Below, in pieces: positions 25,401 through 40,400 of a stretch of 60,000 bases of DNA. Origin of the DNA: Owenia fusiformis (taxonomy: Eukaryota; Annelida; Polychaeta; Sabellida; Oweniidae); NCBI GenBank assembly GCA_903813345.2, contig CAIIXF020000010.1, positions 33,719,425 through 33,779,424 on the forward strand, in the 5' to 3' direction. The notes below the pieces were generated by a model that saw nothing but the letters and a program-made list of their open reading frames with translations, searched no databases and was not told where the DNA came from. Position numbers and translations under genes: made by a program. Numbering within the stretch: the first letter of the stretch is position 1; every line of letters starts with the position of its first letter.

Positions 25401-28400
25401 AGGTCAAGGTCACAGAAATGTGTAGTTCCTTAGTCCTTAACCAGAAGAAAGAGGAGGGAAAGCCCCAGAGATTAAAGATGACAGACATACTTACCTCTCT
25501 TGCTTACCACCTTCGTTTGTTCAAATTTTCATTGGGTAGTTATCAAATACACTTCGATGGGATGTTTTAATTGACATAGGCATATTCCGTACACCTTTCC
25601 TTATCTTGATGTGAAATGAGAAGCTATGATATTGGTTAACACGCAAGAAATGAACATAATATTATTCGAAGCGTATTTCGAAAATTTTGAAACCGCCATT
25701 GATGATGTCATTTGTTTGTCGACTTTTGACCAATCAGCGACGATGTCATCTCAATACAGATTTACATTATAAGCCTATTGTGTCATCTTTGAACCCTGGT
25801 GTGTCTCCCCCTCTGACCAGAAGAAGTGAGAAGCTCCCATAATTCCTTTTGGTACTTATCAGCTTTCCCTTCATGGTCTTACATGCCTTATATGGTTCTA
25901 TCACATGACATTTAAAATGATGGACAACAGTAAGCTGTATTCCTATAAACCTTATATCGATCTATCACATGTATACTGCATGAATTAATACCAACTCACC
26001 AACGCTGAATTGAGATCTCTCCCCCTGTCCTTAACAACATATAAAAATATATAATGGTCACCTAAGATCAATGTTACATTCTCAAAGCAGAAAGCATGCA
26101 AATATGCCATCTATTCATTCCAAAAGTATTCTTAATTACTTCAGGTAGATTATGTTGCAAGCTTTGACAGCAGTTCCGTCCAAGATTCTCCTCAACCATC
26201 CCCTAAAGTACAAAACAGAGATGCGTCATCCATTAATAATGAGGTAGGTAAATGCATAATGCGAATTTAGCAATTTGAAATATTCATTTTAAGATCTTTT
26301 TACACTTTGCAGAAATACCAAATTAAATAGTCACATATGACATGTGTCCAATTTGCAAAAAAGTCAAAAGCTCCAAATTAATGATGAATACAATATGATA
26401 GTTTTGAGTTCTCATTTCTTCTTTGATTTGCAGGATGCCTCTGATCAGTGGTCCACGTCCGATTCCAACAACCCACCAGCCTCTGATACTGGTTCACGGA
26501 ACTTCAACGTCAGCCAATCACAGATCTCAGAGCAGACATTTGAAGAAGAATATCAGGTAATAATTCTATAGAATTTAAAGGGGCACCTAAGACTAGAGAT
26601 TGGTTGAGATTAATTTTCAGAAAAATTGGCACAATTTCACAAAAATAGTGTAATGACCCAAGGGGCGCCCCAAGGGAATAACTAACTAACGACCGAGCAT
26701 ATTGTGATAAGCCAGATAAAGAATTTGAAAGAAAGTGTGCTCGATTCAATGCCCCGTGTGGGAATCAAACCTAGGACCCTTGGATCCGAAGTCTGATACT
26801 CTACCGACTGAGCTAAAGAGGCTTAAGCCAATACAGGGACGTAGTAGCAACTTGCTATCAAGGGTCGTTACAATAGTAAGTAGATAAAGATAAGATCAGA
26901 CCCATAGCCAGCTTTTGCCAGAGGGGTACAGTTTTTAAATAAATACCAGGGGTTCACAATTTTGGACCAAAATCACTTGAAAAGTGGTTCAAGCCCCTCC
27001 CTCAGGCTATTGACCTGGGATTGACAAGTGAGCCAATAGCAAGACAACTGGTCCATAATTTATTTCAACTGGTTATTTTTAAAAGCTGATCATTTAAGAC
27101 TTGCACACATAAGACATAACACTGGAGTGATTGTCAATGAATTGCCAACTTTGTGTTTTTATCTTATCACTAAACTTAAGTATATTATACACAGTTGTTG
27201 TTTGTCTATATTGTTAACAATAGAACATATTCTATGTGAGCGTTCAAACATCTATTTTTAACTCCGATCCATTGTGACATTTCAAAATCTGACATTTATA
27301 CCATATTTGGAGTTTTCTTATGAATGATCGACAAACATCAATAATTTCCAGGAAATACAAGAAGAACTTGAGGTGCTAACTGAAGAATTAAAACAGAAGA
27401 ATTTAGACAATAAAAAACTACAAGAACGAATAAAGGAATTTGAGGAAAAAGAGAGGAGTCAAATCCAACAACCAGAAGAACTCAAGACTAGTGAGCTACT
27501 CAACGGGTCATTGAGTACTGGAGAAGATGGAAACGAATCAATTGTGTCTGTAGATGACAAGGCAAAAATGAGTAAACTTGAGGATGAAGTTAAACTTTTG
27601 AAGGCCAAGCTGTTGGATTATGAAGTAAGTGAAGAGGGATTTACTATAAACATCAAATTCTGTGAGAGGTATTTACTATAAACATCAAATTCTGTGAGAC
27701 GTATTTACTATAAACATCAAATTCTGTGAGAGGTATTTACTATAAACATCAAATTCTGTGAGAGGTATTTACTATAAACATCAAATTCTGTGAGAGATAT
27801 TTTCTTTAAACATCAAATTCTGTGAGAGGTATTTACTATGAACATCAAATTCTGTGAGAGGTATTTACTATAAGCATCAAATTCTGTGAGAGGTATTTAT
27901 TATAAACATCAAATTCTGTGAGAGGTATTTACTATAAACATCAAATTCTGTGAGAGGTATTTACTATAAGCATCAAATTCTGTGAGAGGTATTTACTCTG
28001 AACATCAAATTCTGTGAGAGGTATTTACTATAAGCATCAAATTCTGTGAGAGGTATTTACTATGAACATCAAATTCTGTGAGAGGTATTTACTATGAACA
28101 TCAAATTCTGTGAGAGGTATTTACTATAAGCATCCAATTCTGTGAGAGGTATTTACTATGAACATCAAATTCTGTGAGAGGTATTTACTATAAGCATCAA
28201 ATTCTGTGAGAGGTATTTACTATAAACATCAAATTCTGTGAGAAGTATTTACTATAAACATCAAATTCTGTGAGAGGTATTTACTATAAACATCAAATTC
28301 TGTGAGAGGTATTTACTATAAACATCAAATATCAAATTCTGTGAGAGGTATTTACTATAAACATCAAATTCTGTGAGAGAGATTTATTATAAACATCAAA

Positions 28401-31400
28401 TTCTGTGAGAGGTATTTACTATAAACATCAAATTATGTGAGAAGGATTTACTATAAACATCAAATTCTGTGAGAGGTATTTCCTATAAACATCAAATTCT
28501 GTGAGAGGGATTTCCTATAAACATCAAATTCTGTGAGAGGTATTTACTATAAACATCAAATTCTGTGAGAGGTATTTACTATAAACATCAAATTCTGTGA
28601 GAGATATTTACTATAAACATCAAATTCTGTGAGAGGTATTTACTATAAACATCAAATTCTGTGAGAGGTATTTACTATAAACATCAAATTCTGTGAGAGA
28701 TATTTACTATAAACATCAAATTCTGTGAGAGATATTTTCACAATTTTGTTGAAATGTCATTTAGATATTCAAGACAAATACATTTAATAAAAGATTCTTG
28801 GAAAGGAGTATTGACAAAATACAGCAGTATGCTCATGTGGGATTTTTGGGATTCTGTCATGCTGAAATCAAATATCAATATGGGAAACTATGGGCTTTCA
28901 AACCACCATGGTTTGGAAGTGGTGATAGAAAATTGACGCCAAAACTTTGATTTTGATCGTAAGTTTCCAAGAATGTAACTTTCTATTTGCATCTTCAAAT
29001 ATTTACCTCTTTATTTTTAGCCAGTGGATAATAACGCAGATCAACACAATGACTTGGATAGCTGGGGAAGCAGCGGAGATGAGGATATGGTTTTTCCAGG
29101 TACTGATATTTCTTATTTTAAACAAGAGACTACTCACCTTACGATATTGGTAGTTTTCCCAATGTCACCTTTTTGTGGTGGTGACATATTGTTATAGTCT
29201 ATAGTTTGTGGATGATGTTCGCCAGTTGGTGTTCAGTGTCCCGAGTTCGGCAGTTGGTGTTTGGCATACAGTGGCTGTAACAAATGGTAGGTGGTGACAT
29301 TTTGCATGTTGATGTCTTGTTTAATTACTAGCCTTCATTTTTGTTTGTGAATTGTGATTAGACTTTGACATCAGGGTTTAGACTGAAACAAGTTTTGGAA
29401 ACATTGTTGATGTGACATTGTTGATGTCTCACTATATTAAATGAACCAAAGGTTCTCAATTTCTGATCACTCAATTTTTCAAATACTCTTATTGTATCTA
29501 CAATCCAGCCAATCAGATTAACATGGAGTGGGAATCTGATTATAAAAAAAACTCATATATTTTGAAGATTTTACCAAACACTCTTAATTTAATCTAAAGA
29601 TGTCTCTTACTTCTTTAATACAGAAGAAGACTGACAACCGTTACCACCGACCATGTGTACCCAACTTTGAAGAGTGACTGGTTGGTGGTCTGCGATTGGT
29701 CTTTTCCATTCACCCTGTGTATATATACATAAACCAAAGAAAATGCTTATACAATAACGTAACAAATTGTCACCAACTGGTTACAAAAGTGTAACATGTG
29801 TTACAGATGCCAAATGCCAAATCAAACACTGAACAATATTCACATTTATTTTTGAACAAAATACTCAATCATACAGGTGCCAGCTGGTGAATCAGAGCTT
29901 ATGTGAACGAGGCATAAATAAACTATGGTTTTGTGTGCAAAAAATGGAAAAAATGATCATTCAGTTTTTGAAATAATCCCTCCTAATCCCTACTTAGCCT
30001 AAACCCCAACATGGAGGATCAAAATGTTTTTTTAGCTTTAATTAAAAACAAAGTCCGTGACACCCATTTTTATGCCTGATTATGAAGCAGAATGATGTCA
30101 GAAAGATTTTAATACACAAAATGCACACTATCCTAAAGTAATTTTTAGGCCTAGGTAGATTAAACCACCTTAATTGTATATTCATGAATCTGCCAGCAAA
30201 GTGATTATCTTTCATATATTTTATACATTAATTCACTGTCTAGGTGATTCCACTACGATCACAAACTGTATCTCCAATAACTGTCTCATTATGCATGCAT
30301 TGAGGAATCATTGTACTGTTTAAATATCTGCTCCATTTTAATCTTCACAGTAAACAGATGCATAGCACTAGTTGAAGGATAATACATGTATGTACAGTAC
30401 TGAATTAAAGTGCCTCTAATAGTGGATTTCTGAAATACAGGGTATGGACGGAATACTTAAACAAGTGTTCCTTCTGTTGCTGGGACTAACCATATTAGTT
30501 TTTAGCTATATTTGGATATGGGGTGGTCAAACTTTGAAAATGAACCCCAGTTATACCATCCCATTTAGCCAAATTGGCAAACCAAAGACTTGGAATCAGT
30601 TTGGATCAGTTAAGGATATTGAAGATCCCCCAGTACATCAGTATCAGGGAAAGTGTGCGAAAGAGAGTTCTGAGTTATCTCAGCTGTCATTCAAACTGTT
30701 TCAGACGATTGAAGCAATAATGAACCCAGCGGACTGTTCGAAAGCGAAATATCTATTGTGCGAATGGCCTTATAAGGAATGGGGCCTTGGATCAATGATG
30801 CACCAAATAAGTTATTGTTTCTCTGTTGCCTTAGCAACCAAGAGAGTGTTGTTGATAAAAGCGAAGTTGAAGTTCATTCCTCATAGTTGGGACTATTACT
30901 TGTTGCAACCTAGTACTAAATGCTGGGATTTTCAATACACAAACTATACATTATGGTCTCACTTAGAGAATATTGAGAAGAGTAATGTTCAAGTCGTGCA
31001 GATATTACTGAGGAAAGGTGCAGCGCCTGAAAATGAAACGTGGCCCATGCCACTTCCTGAAAACTTAATGAAAAGTAGTGCATTATGGTACAAACTCACC
31101 CAACTTCACCAATCACCTGCTTTGTGGGTGATTGGGCAATTGATGGGATACCTCATCCAGCCTTCCCAATCCTTCTCTCAACAGCTAGAGGATCTCAAAC
31201 TGGCGATAGGCTTCGTACATCCAATAATTGGAGTCCACATACGGCGCGGTGACAAGATCAGACAAGTCAAACCAACTCCCACTTACAAATACATTGAACG
31301 CATTGAAGCATACATTAACCAATTAGGTTACAGGATTTCTAACGATAAAGTGCCATCTATATTCATCGCATCAGACGACAGAACGCTGATTGGTCAGATC

Positions 31401-34400
31401 AAAGAAAACTACACGCAGTATAACTTTGTTTATGTGCCCCCTAATTTTCCCGAAACACCCATAGATTTCATATTGTTCGATATTCTGCTTCTGAAGGAAT
31501 GTGATTATTTCATTGGAACATTTACATCTAATATTGGTCGTCTTGTATACGAGCTACAACAGAGTATGTATTCAGATACAAGTTGCCTGGCAGAATCAGT
31601 AGATTACAACTACATGACAGCCTATTGTTGCGGCATAAGTCATAATCAGCAGATGATGGGATACTTTAAATCGAATTGTTCTACCAGGCAACAATACGAT
31701 ATAGTCAAAGCATGCAATAAAGTGTCAGTGTTCCATCCTTGAACATTTTTAATGAAAAAATAAAATATCACCCAACTCAACTGAATTGATTAGTCCTTCG
31801 ACAATAAAATATGACATCATTCAATATTAAAACTACAATACTTAGAACATAGTTTATAGTCTAGATGAAAACAAAGGATTTATCAGGTAACCTTGTTTTG
31901 GAATATATATGTTTTATTGCATTTTTTGATAGTAGACATGTCCTGGTCAAAAAGCCACAAATATGCAGTTGTGGTAGGTTGAGCGTTTTTTTCTATTGTC
32001 TTTTTAAAATTATTTTATATTTCTGAAAGGGGGTATGGCACATTTGGTATTATTCATGTATTCCACTATGTAGTCTTCCACTATTGTGATTGTACTTATA
32101 TTATTTGGAATTTAGGAAATAAAATAAAAATCTTTAAAAAAAATTCTTAAATCAGTGTAAGCTTGTATTGCGAATGCAACTAACGCCGTCGGCTACAGGA
32201 TTAACCTACTATTTTACGGGCAACTCATTTAAATATGAATAGTACCTGCCACTATTCCATTCATATTTAAATGAATTGGTCATAAAATAGTAGCCTCATC
32301 CTCAAGAAAGGCATAATATCAAACAACAAGTTCTCAATGCAAGGAGAGACGATTCCGACCATCAGTGAGAATCCAATTAAATGCCTTGGAAAATGTTTTG
32401 ACCACAGTCTCAATGACAAGACCCACACAGTAGATACGCTTCATCAGCTAACTACCTGGATGAAAGCAGTAGATAGGACACCACTTCCTGGGAAGCTTAA
32501 GATCTGGTGCTTCCAGTATGGAATTATTCCTAGGTTGAATTGGCCATTCACCATGTATGACTTCTCCATAACTTCTGTGCAGGCCATGGAAAGGATAGCT
32601 GGCAAGTTCCTTCGCAAATGGTTAGGGGTTCCTAAATCTTTCAGCTCTGTCAACCTCTACAGCACTTCATCTCCAGCTGCACTTCCTACTTCCTCCATAG
32701 TTGAAGAATTCAAAGTGACGAAAGTGCGAACAGCAATGTTGCTCAGAGACTCGAAAGATCCAACAGTCAGGGCACTGTAAGGTTTTTTAGGTAGAGTGGT
32801 TTGTTAGTTGTGTATTAACTCGATTTTTTCTGGAATGGTCTATTAGTAGTGTATTAAACTGATCCTTGATTTAGAATGAGCCCCCATATCAAAATTTACA
32901 AAAGCTTTACACCTACAATTTACACTCAGTTTATACTTACTTTACACCCAGTAAATAGGTGACCAATTTCATATGCAAATGAGCTAATTTACACTTTAAT
33001 TTGCACTCAGTTTACACCTTAGTATACACCCACTTTACACTTAAGTTTACATCTACTTTACATCCAGTTCGCACTTAGTTTTCACTTAAGTTTACACTCA
33101 GTTTACACTTACTTTACACCCAGTAAAAAGGTGACCAATTTCACATGCAAATGAGCTAATTTACACCTAAGTTTACACTCAGTTTACACTTTAGTATACA
33201 TCCAATTTACATCAAGAGCACATTCTGATTGGTCAGATTTTAAACTTAATTTACAGTTAGTTCACATAGTTCACCTAATCCTTAATTGGCGAAATGCTAA
33301 CTGCTTATCGCAGGGGGAGAGAATGCAAAGATATTCTGAATTTTGAAGCACTGTGATCAGAGAATAATATTAATGAAGATACAGGGGGTCCAAAGTGTAA
33401 TGAATTGCAAAAACAAAAATCCCATGTTAAATCGCCATGGGGATTTTCCTGGAATTTTCTGTCTAAGCTCTTTAAAAAGTATTTGTAGGAGTTGTGCTAT
33501 AGTACAAATATCACAGAATGATCAGCATTAAAGATATACAAGTAGTTCTGGATAAATTTTTAAATTGAAGTTTTAAACAAAAAATGCTAAAATAATTCTT
33601 TTTTGTAAAAAGTCCAAATCCGCCATCTTGAATTATGATGTCACAATGACACTCTTTTGCATATTCAATTTTTTCAAGAAAAACTGGTTGGTACTTGGTG
33701 GTATACGCAATATTGTAGCAGCAAATTGGAATCTGTTCAAATAAAACATGAGTGATAGCGATGTATGGGTCTGGTCTACTGCGCGCTGATTGGTCAACAG
33801 TGATCAGTGACGTCAGGGTCAAGTGAGGTCACCTGCTTGACCACTGAGAACATTAAATTTAGAGAAAATCGGACAAACTGAGCATGGCATATAAGTAAAC
33901 TGAACAATATTGCAAAATATTACACGGGATTTAAAAGGCTGAAACTGTTTGGAAAGTTCCTAAATTTAGTGTAATTAAAATCTTGACCGGAAGTTAAAAA
34001 TCCAGTGTCCTTGACCTGACTGGAAGACGACAACAACAAGATAGGTCCAACAAGATAATGCAGCAAACTCTTTGTCAAGATCTGCTTGGAGAAAAAAGTT
34101 GCCTAGCCCTGATACCCCGGCCTAATACCATCAGAAGTGTAAGCAAGGCACTGAACGATACCATATACTTGTTTGTTTTGTTGTTGGTTAGGTAGCACGC
34201 CTGTGACGTCACAAACGATTGACAAGAATTTAAACCCTGCTTCAGTAAACTTGATTTCTTATTTTCAAGGACAATTTGGATACTTTTAATTCGGGTAGAC
34301 CTAAGGCCCAAGTATGTTAGCTTTTTTTGTTATGACAACATAATCTCAAAGATACTCCATAAATTAATTTTGGAATGTGTTTTTGATCCTACCACCCCTA

Positions 34401-37400
34401 TGAAAAAAATAAAAGCGCCCGCCTGGGTCGCCTGCCCACCTGTAAAATACAGGTAACCGATTCCAAAAGATACCCCGTTTCGTTATTGTGAATTCATATC
34501 TTTTCAGAAAAGAAACTATCATTCAGACTTGAATTAAATGGCCAATTAGTATTACTGTAATATTCTGAAGAAATAATTTTGCTCCTAGACACCTTGCTCT
34601 TGTTATAGATATGAACACCGTAAATGGTTGAATTCTATCTATTCATTTATTTGCGATAACCTGTGTGGCATTTTTTCTTGTTAGTGTTGCAAGATTATCT
34701 TTTAATGTAAAGTTGGCATTAATTTTTGTCTGTTTGTCCATGAGCCAAAACTCATTGATCATAAAAGAGTCTACCATTTCTACTTTTCTCATTTATTAAA
34801 TTGCAATGTAATCTTTTTCATTCTGACACTAATCCTATTTGATTTAAGATTTAAATTCTAAAAATACACTCATTATGCCCTTGTTTTAGATTTAAATGGG
34901 ACTTCTATGCTATATAGGTCTACATGAACACAGTAAATGGTTAAATCCATTCTGATACTCATCACATATTTCTGCCTTCAACGACAAATATGAAGGCCAT
35001 GATTTCTCATGATGGGCTAAATCTCACCTAATTTAATTTATGAACTTTTCCTTATAGAGTATTTTCCCATGTTTGTTCTGAACGTACTAGATCTAAGGTT
35101 GTATATTAGTCTGGTTTGAATGTGGTAGAATTAGTGATTCTCAGTTTATATAATAAGGTTTTGTCTCTTGGAGATTAATTAATTACCCTACATACAATTC
35201 TGCTGATTTTTTTCGTAATACATTTGTTATATCTCTAGCTCCAGCTACTAAGAATTTGAAGATTCTACCTGATGCCTTTAAAAAGTTTTAGAGAAAACCT
35301 TAACTGTGAGGGCCTTTTGTACAACCCCCCCCCCCTTTAGGGCTTCTAGGGCCAATTGCTAATGAGTTAATTAGCTAATAAATCCATATTTTGTATATAC
35401 GATTTCAATTGTTTATATTAGGCTTCCTGCTACTGTTACAATTAACAATATTTAAAGCTTAAGACTGCTTTGCTATTTTGATGAAGTATTTTGCTGACAT
35501 CAGCATATTATATTTCGAATGAAGTTAGTTAAAAGAGTGACCTTGTTCTTTAAAACATGAAGTTTTGACCATTCAAGTCTGAATATACGGCTGTAAATTG
35601 ATTAGATATGTAAAATCAATTGAAATGAGAAAAGTAACTATTACCACTGACTCAGCACTTAATTACAGCATTAATGTTTATCAGTTTCAAGGTTCAGTTC
35701 AAAGTTAATCATGTAAATGAGACATGACATCACTAAAACCATGTAAAAGCAAGTAAATAAGTTCTTAAAACTAGATTCTTAAAATCCCTACTTATGGAAT
35801 ATTACAAATTCTGCTGACTATGCAGAAAAAATTGCTCAAGGTAACATTACTGCATAGTTGTCAAATCTTCATCAGAACACATGAGACCAACATATTATGC
35901 AATAAAACATTGTATACAGGGTGTCCCGAAAGTATGGGGCCCCCCCTAGGCAGACATATACCAGTGTCGTCATAGTATGTGTTATATATCATTTGAAAGC
36001 TTATCCAAAGTTACATTGATTCGCCAAGTATCATGGTTCAACTCTCAAATGTGAAAAAATTACAGGCATTTGAAAATATAGTGTTTGGTCAAAATTAAGT
36101 TCAATTTTACACCAAATCACAAGTCAATGTGTCCTCCTTGGCCATCTTAACAGCAGCAATTCTTTTCGGGTCGGAGGGATATTGAGTTGGAAAAGAGAAC
36201 GGTGAGGGTAGAAACTCTAAGGAAACTCTTCTAAAGTCCCTTATCATGTTTTAAGAGGGTTATAAAATCCCACACCCCTATTTGAAGGGCTTTTAATGTC
36301 ATATCTGAAAATAATTGCAGCTGTTAACATGGCCAAGGGGGAACACATTGACTAGTAATGTGGTGTAAGATTGAACTTTATTTTGACAAAACACTAACTT
36401 TTAAAATGACTGTAACTTTTTCCCATTCGGGAGTTAAACCATGATACTTGGCAAATCAATGTAACTTTGGATAAGCTTTAAAATGATATATGACACATAC
36501 TATGAGGACACTGGAATATGTCTGCCTAGGGGGGGCCCCATACTTTTGGGACACCCTGTATACTCCAAAACAACCCCCTCTTGGCTTTCTTCTAGACTAT
36601 TAATGTTCGAAACTGAAAGAACAAAATATATGGCATCATTCAATACAATAACAAAGTTCACTGTGTTAGGCTTCACTGTGTTAGGCTTCTTATTTCCTAG
36701 TCATGTATAGGACATGCATAATAGACCAATCAGAGCATGATGAATACAACAGTGAATGATAATGTAAAATAAAAATATAAGAAGCAATATTTTAGACATT
36801 GTTAATTAATTATATATTGTTAAATAACTCATTAGATCTCTACTCATAGAAATTGTAAAAAAAATGGACTTGGTCAAAATATAATTGTTGCATCAAATAA
36901 ATAACACATATGGGTGTATGTAAAAGACTGACCACCGACCAGTCACTCTCCAAGCTTGGGTCCAAAATCAATAGTCAGTGCTTGGAGGTCGGTATTCAGA
37001 GGGGTCAGTCTTTTTTGTACACCCATGATTTTTCCTTTAATCTTTTTTATACTATAAATAAATCAAAACTTCAGGGACTGAGAAATCAAGTGTAATGTAT
37101 AGAAATTTAATAATAAATAATGAAATTAAGTGTACCTTATCTGAATTGGCGTTCCTTGACTTACACACTCCTCCAAATGTTTGGAAACCAAAACTCCCCC
37201 ATTTGTCTACTCCCCCATTTGTTCATGTTAAAGCCTCGTCACTTTGCATTCTTATTTGCTAAATGTGCTCTTGGTAATTTTCACTTGCAACTTGCCGTGT
37301 GCGTTCACCGTTCACCAGCATGTGGAAAATTTTAGCTCACAATATAATTTTCTAATTAATAATTGATTTTTGTATGGGAGATATCTTGCTGTAAAACTAT

Positions 37401-40400
37401 TTGTTTTGCCTACCATGTGTATCGTAAATTAAGATGGTCTGTCTTTTACAGTTTTTTTTAAACCCTGCTCTGAGGCTACCTGTGGTATGACCGAGAGGTC
37501 GGTCTTTTACGTACACCCTTTTAAAGAAAGATATTAATTCTGACTTTTTTTCATTTAAACTGAAATAAATGATATTATGTTTTTTGTAGATTCTAGTAGA
37601 AATGGCATCAAACAAAACACCAGTAACCAATCGGAGAGTTTGATGACAGATGCGCAGAAACAAGATAAGCAAACAATAACGATACTTCGCAGTCAGATCT
37701 CCACTCTTGAGTTGGAAAACAATGAACTAAAGACGAAAATATCAGTAAGTACAATCCTAGACTAAACAAAATGATTTCCATAATATTGAACCATATGGTA
37801 GTCCATTGACTAAAAGGCAATCCGTTTTTCCAAACTCACTGTGATGGGTGTAGCCAGGCTAGGCATGAGGCCATGAAGACATACACTGTCTCCCAAAAAT
37901 GTTACAGACTTTAACTCAGTATTGTCTCACCCATTTGAATTTGCCTCACCTATTTAATTTTACCTCATCGCCTATTCCAAATTTGCCTCACCTATTTAAA
38001 TTTACCTCATCACCTATTCCAAATTTGCCTCACCTATTTGGATTTACCTCATTACCTATTCCAAATTTGCCTCACCTATTTAAATTTACCTCATCACCTA
38101 TTCCAAATTTGCCTCACCTATTTAAATTTGCCTCATCACCTATTCCAAATTTGCCTCACCTATTTGGATTTACCTCATTACCTATTCCAAATTTGCCTCT
38201 CCTATTTAAATTTACCTCATCACCTATTCCAAATTTGCCTCACCAATTTGAATTTGTCTCATCACCTATTCCAAATTGGCCTCACCTATTTAAATTTACC
38301 TCATCACCTATTCCAAATTTGCCTCACCTATTTAAATTTGCCTCACCTATTCCAAATTTGCCTCACCTATTTAAATTTGCCTGCCTGGTTTTAGATCTTC
38401 CATACTCCCCTGCATGTGGCTGGTTGTTTGTTAAGTTAGGTGTTTCCTATTATTCATATGTATTTGCATATTCCAGAAATATGATGCTAAACTTGTTGAA
38501 AATGAAGAAGAGGATGAAAGAGTTCCGCTGTCACAATACACTGAGCTTGAACAAGCAAACGATGTAGAGGTGAAAAGGCTTAAGAAGGAGATTGTTAAAC
38601 TCCAGGATGAAGTGTTTCATTTGTCTATGAAACAGGTATGTTATATAAAACCAGTCAATAGCCTGATATTTATTGCATTAATAATGTCAAGTGTATGCAT
38701 CGGTCATGATTTGTTTGAGAAGTATATTCATATTTTGTATATTCATATTTTGGGATTTTAGTAAAGGCATTACCGAGATTATGAAATGGAGAAATATCAA
38801 TGAGTCTGGTTTTTTCAATTAAATGAATATATCAAATGGCTATGCACCCGAGAATACTTATATGTAATGCCTTTCAAAAATTATTTAATAAGAATTAAGA
38901 CGTTTTTTCGAAAGTTGTTTTGCTACTCTGATCACATCTTTGAGTGAGATCCATATCATTACATCAAAAAAATTAATTGATGTAATTGAAAAATCCAATA
39001 TCATCATTTTTCCAGGATGCTGACATATATGAAGATGATGACAGTTTCGATGTCACTGACCTTCTGGATGATGGCCCTTCTCAACAACAAAGTAGTCAAA
39101 AACCATTACAAAAATCGACACCACCAGATAATGTGCTCAAAAATGAAAATACAGATCTCAGAGAAAAAATATCAGTCATTGAAAAATCCCTCCGTGACGC
39201 ACAATCTAATACTCAAGAACAGTCGCAAGAAAATAAACACTTAAAACAAGAAATTGTTCAACTTGAGGAGCACATCAAAATCATGCAAGCAGACATTGAT
39301 TCGGCCAATCAAAAATCAGAAAAACCCACCGAGAATGAACCCATTATTTCAAATGATGCAGTCACTAATTTAACCAAGGAGAATACCTCACTAAAAGCTG
39401 CAATTGCCTTGGAGAAACTTGAGCATGAAGTGTCTCACAAAACAATAGAAGAACTCATGAGTACAATTGAAGATCTTCAGCATGTCATAAGTGAACTCAA
39501 GGAGAAACAAACACAAGAGGAACCCTCCATTGATGATCAGGAAAATGAGCAAATTATGATCTCCATGAAGGAAACAATAAAAGTTTTGAATACATCCCTG
39601 GAAGATAAAAATAATGGCAGTGAAAAACTACAACAGGAGATGATGTTATTAAAAACGACAATCAAGGAATTAGAAGAGGAAAAAAGGAAACAAGAAATGG
39701 AAATATCTAGTCTAAATTCCCAAATTGGTTCCACACCCGAGAAACAGAATAACCTTGAACAACTTGAAGCTCAAATAGCAGAGCTCCAAGAAACGATGAT
39801 CGACCAGGATGAAGCAAGGACTAAACTCATGGAAGAAAATCAGTCTTTAGCCGACAGTGTTATCCAGTTGCAAAATTCAATAGAGACTCTAAAGAAAGAG
39901 AACCTTGAAATGAATGCAGTAATTGAAAGGTATCAGCACCAAGAAGAAGAACTAAAACATGAAAATGAAGACTTGAATATCCAATATAAAGCACTAGAAG
40001 ATGGTGTAACAGCCTTAGAAAGTGAACTAGAATCCAAAACTGAATATGAAACTAAATTCAATGATGTCCAAGCTCAAATTGTTGAGCTTAACAATGAAAA
40101 TACTCAATTAAAACAAGAGCTTAATAAGATGCAAACTGAACATAGTCAGCTGTCAGATGACCTTACTGTGTACAAAAGTAAGGAAGAGCAATTTTATGCA
40201 GCTTCAGAGAAACAAAAAGACGTGAACAACAAAAATGTTGATTTGGAATTTAAGAGACTACAAGCTGAGAATGATAACTTAAACAAAGCAAATGCTGATG
40301 TAGTGAATCAATTAAAAGCATTTCAAATTGAAACTGAAAACGTCAAGAAGGTCAACACAGAACTTGAAACTGAATTCAATAATGTTAAAGCAGAAAACAA

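Noticed and set aside
29630-29645. Possible alternative terminal exon adding EED then stop
   Set aside because: The sequence belongs to a dispersed repeat; kept only as a question among the findings.
32337-32780. 147-residue frame as an independent gene
   Set aside because: It matches the end of a LINE reverse transcriptase, lacks both flanking parts, and stops early.
37899-38567. 222-residue plus-strand frame with LPHLFKFTSSPIPN repeats
   Set aside because: It is the translation of a 42-bp intronic minisatellite; unit length divisible by three keeps the frame open.
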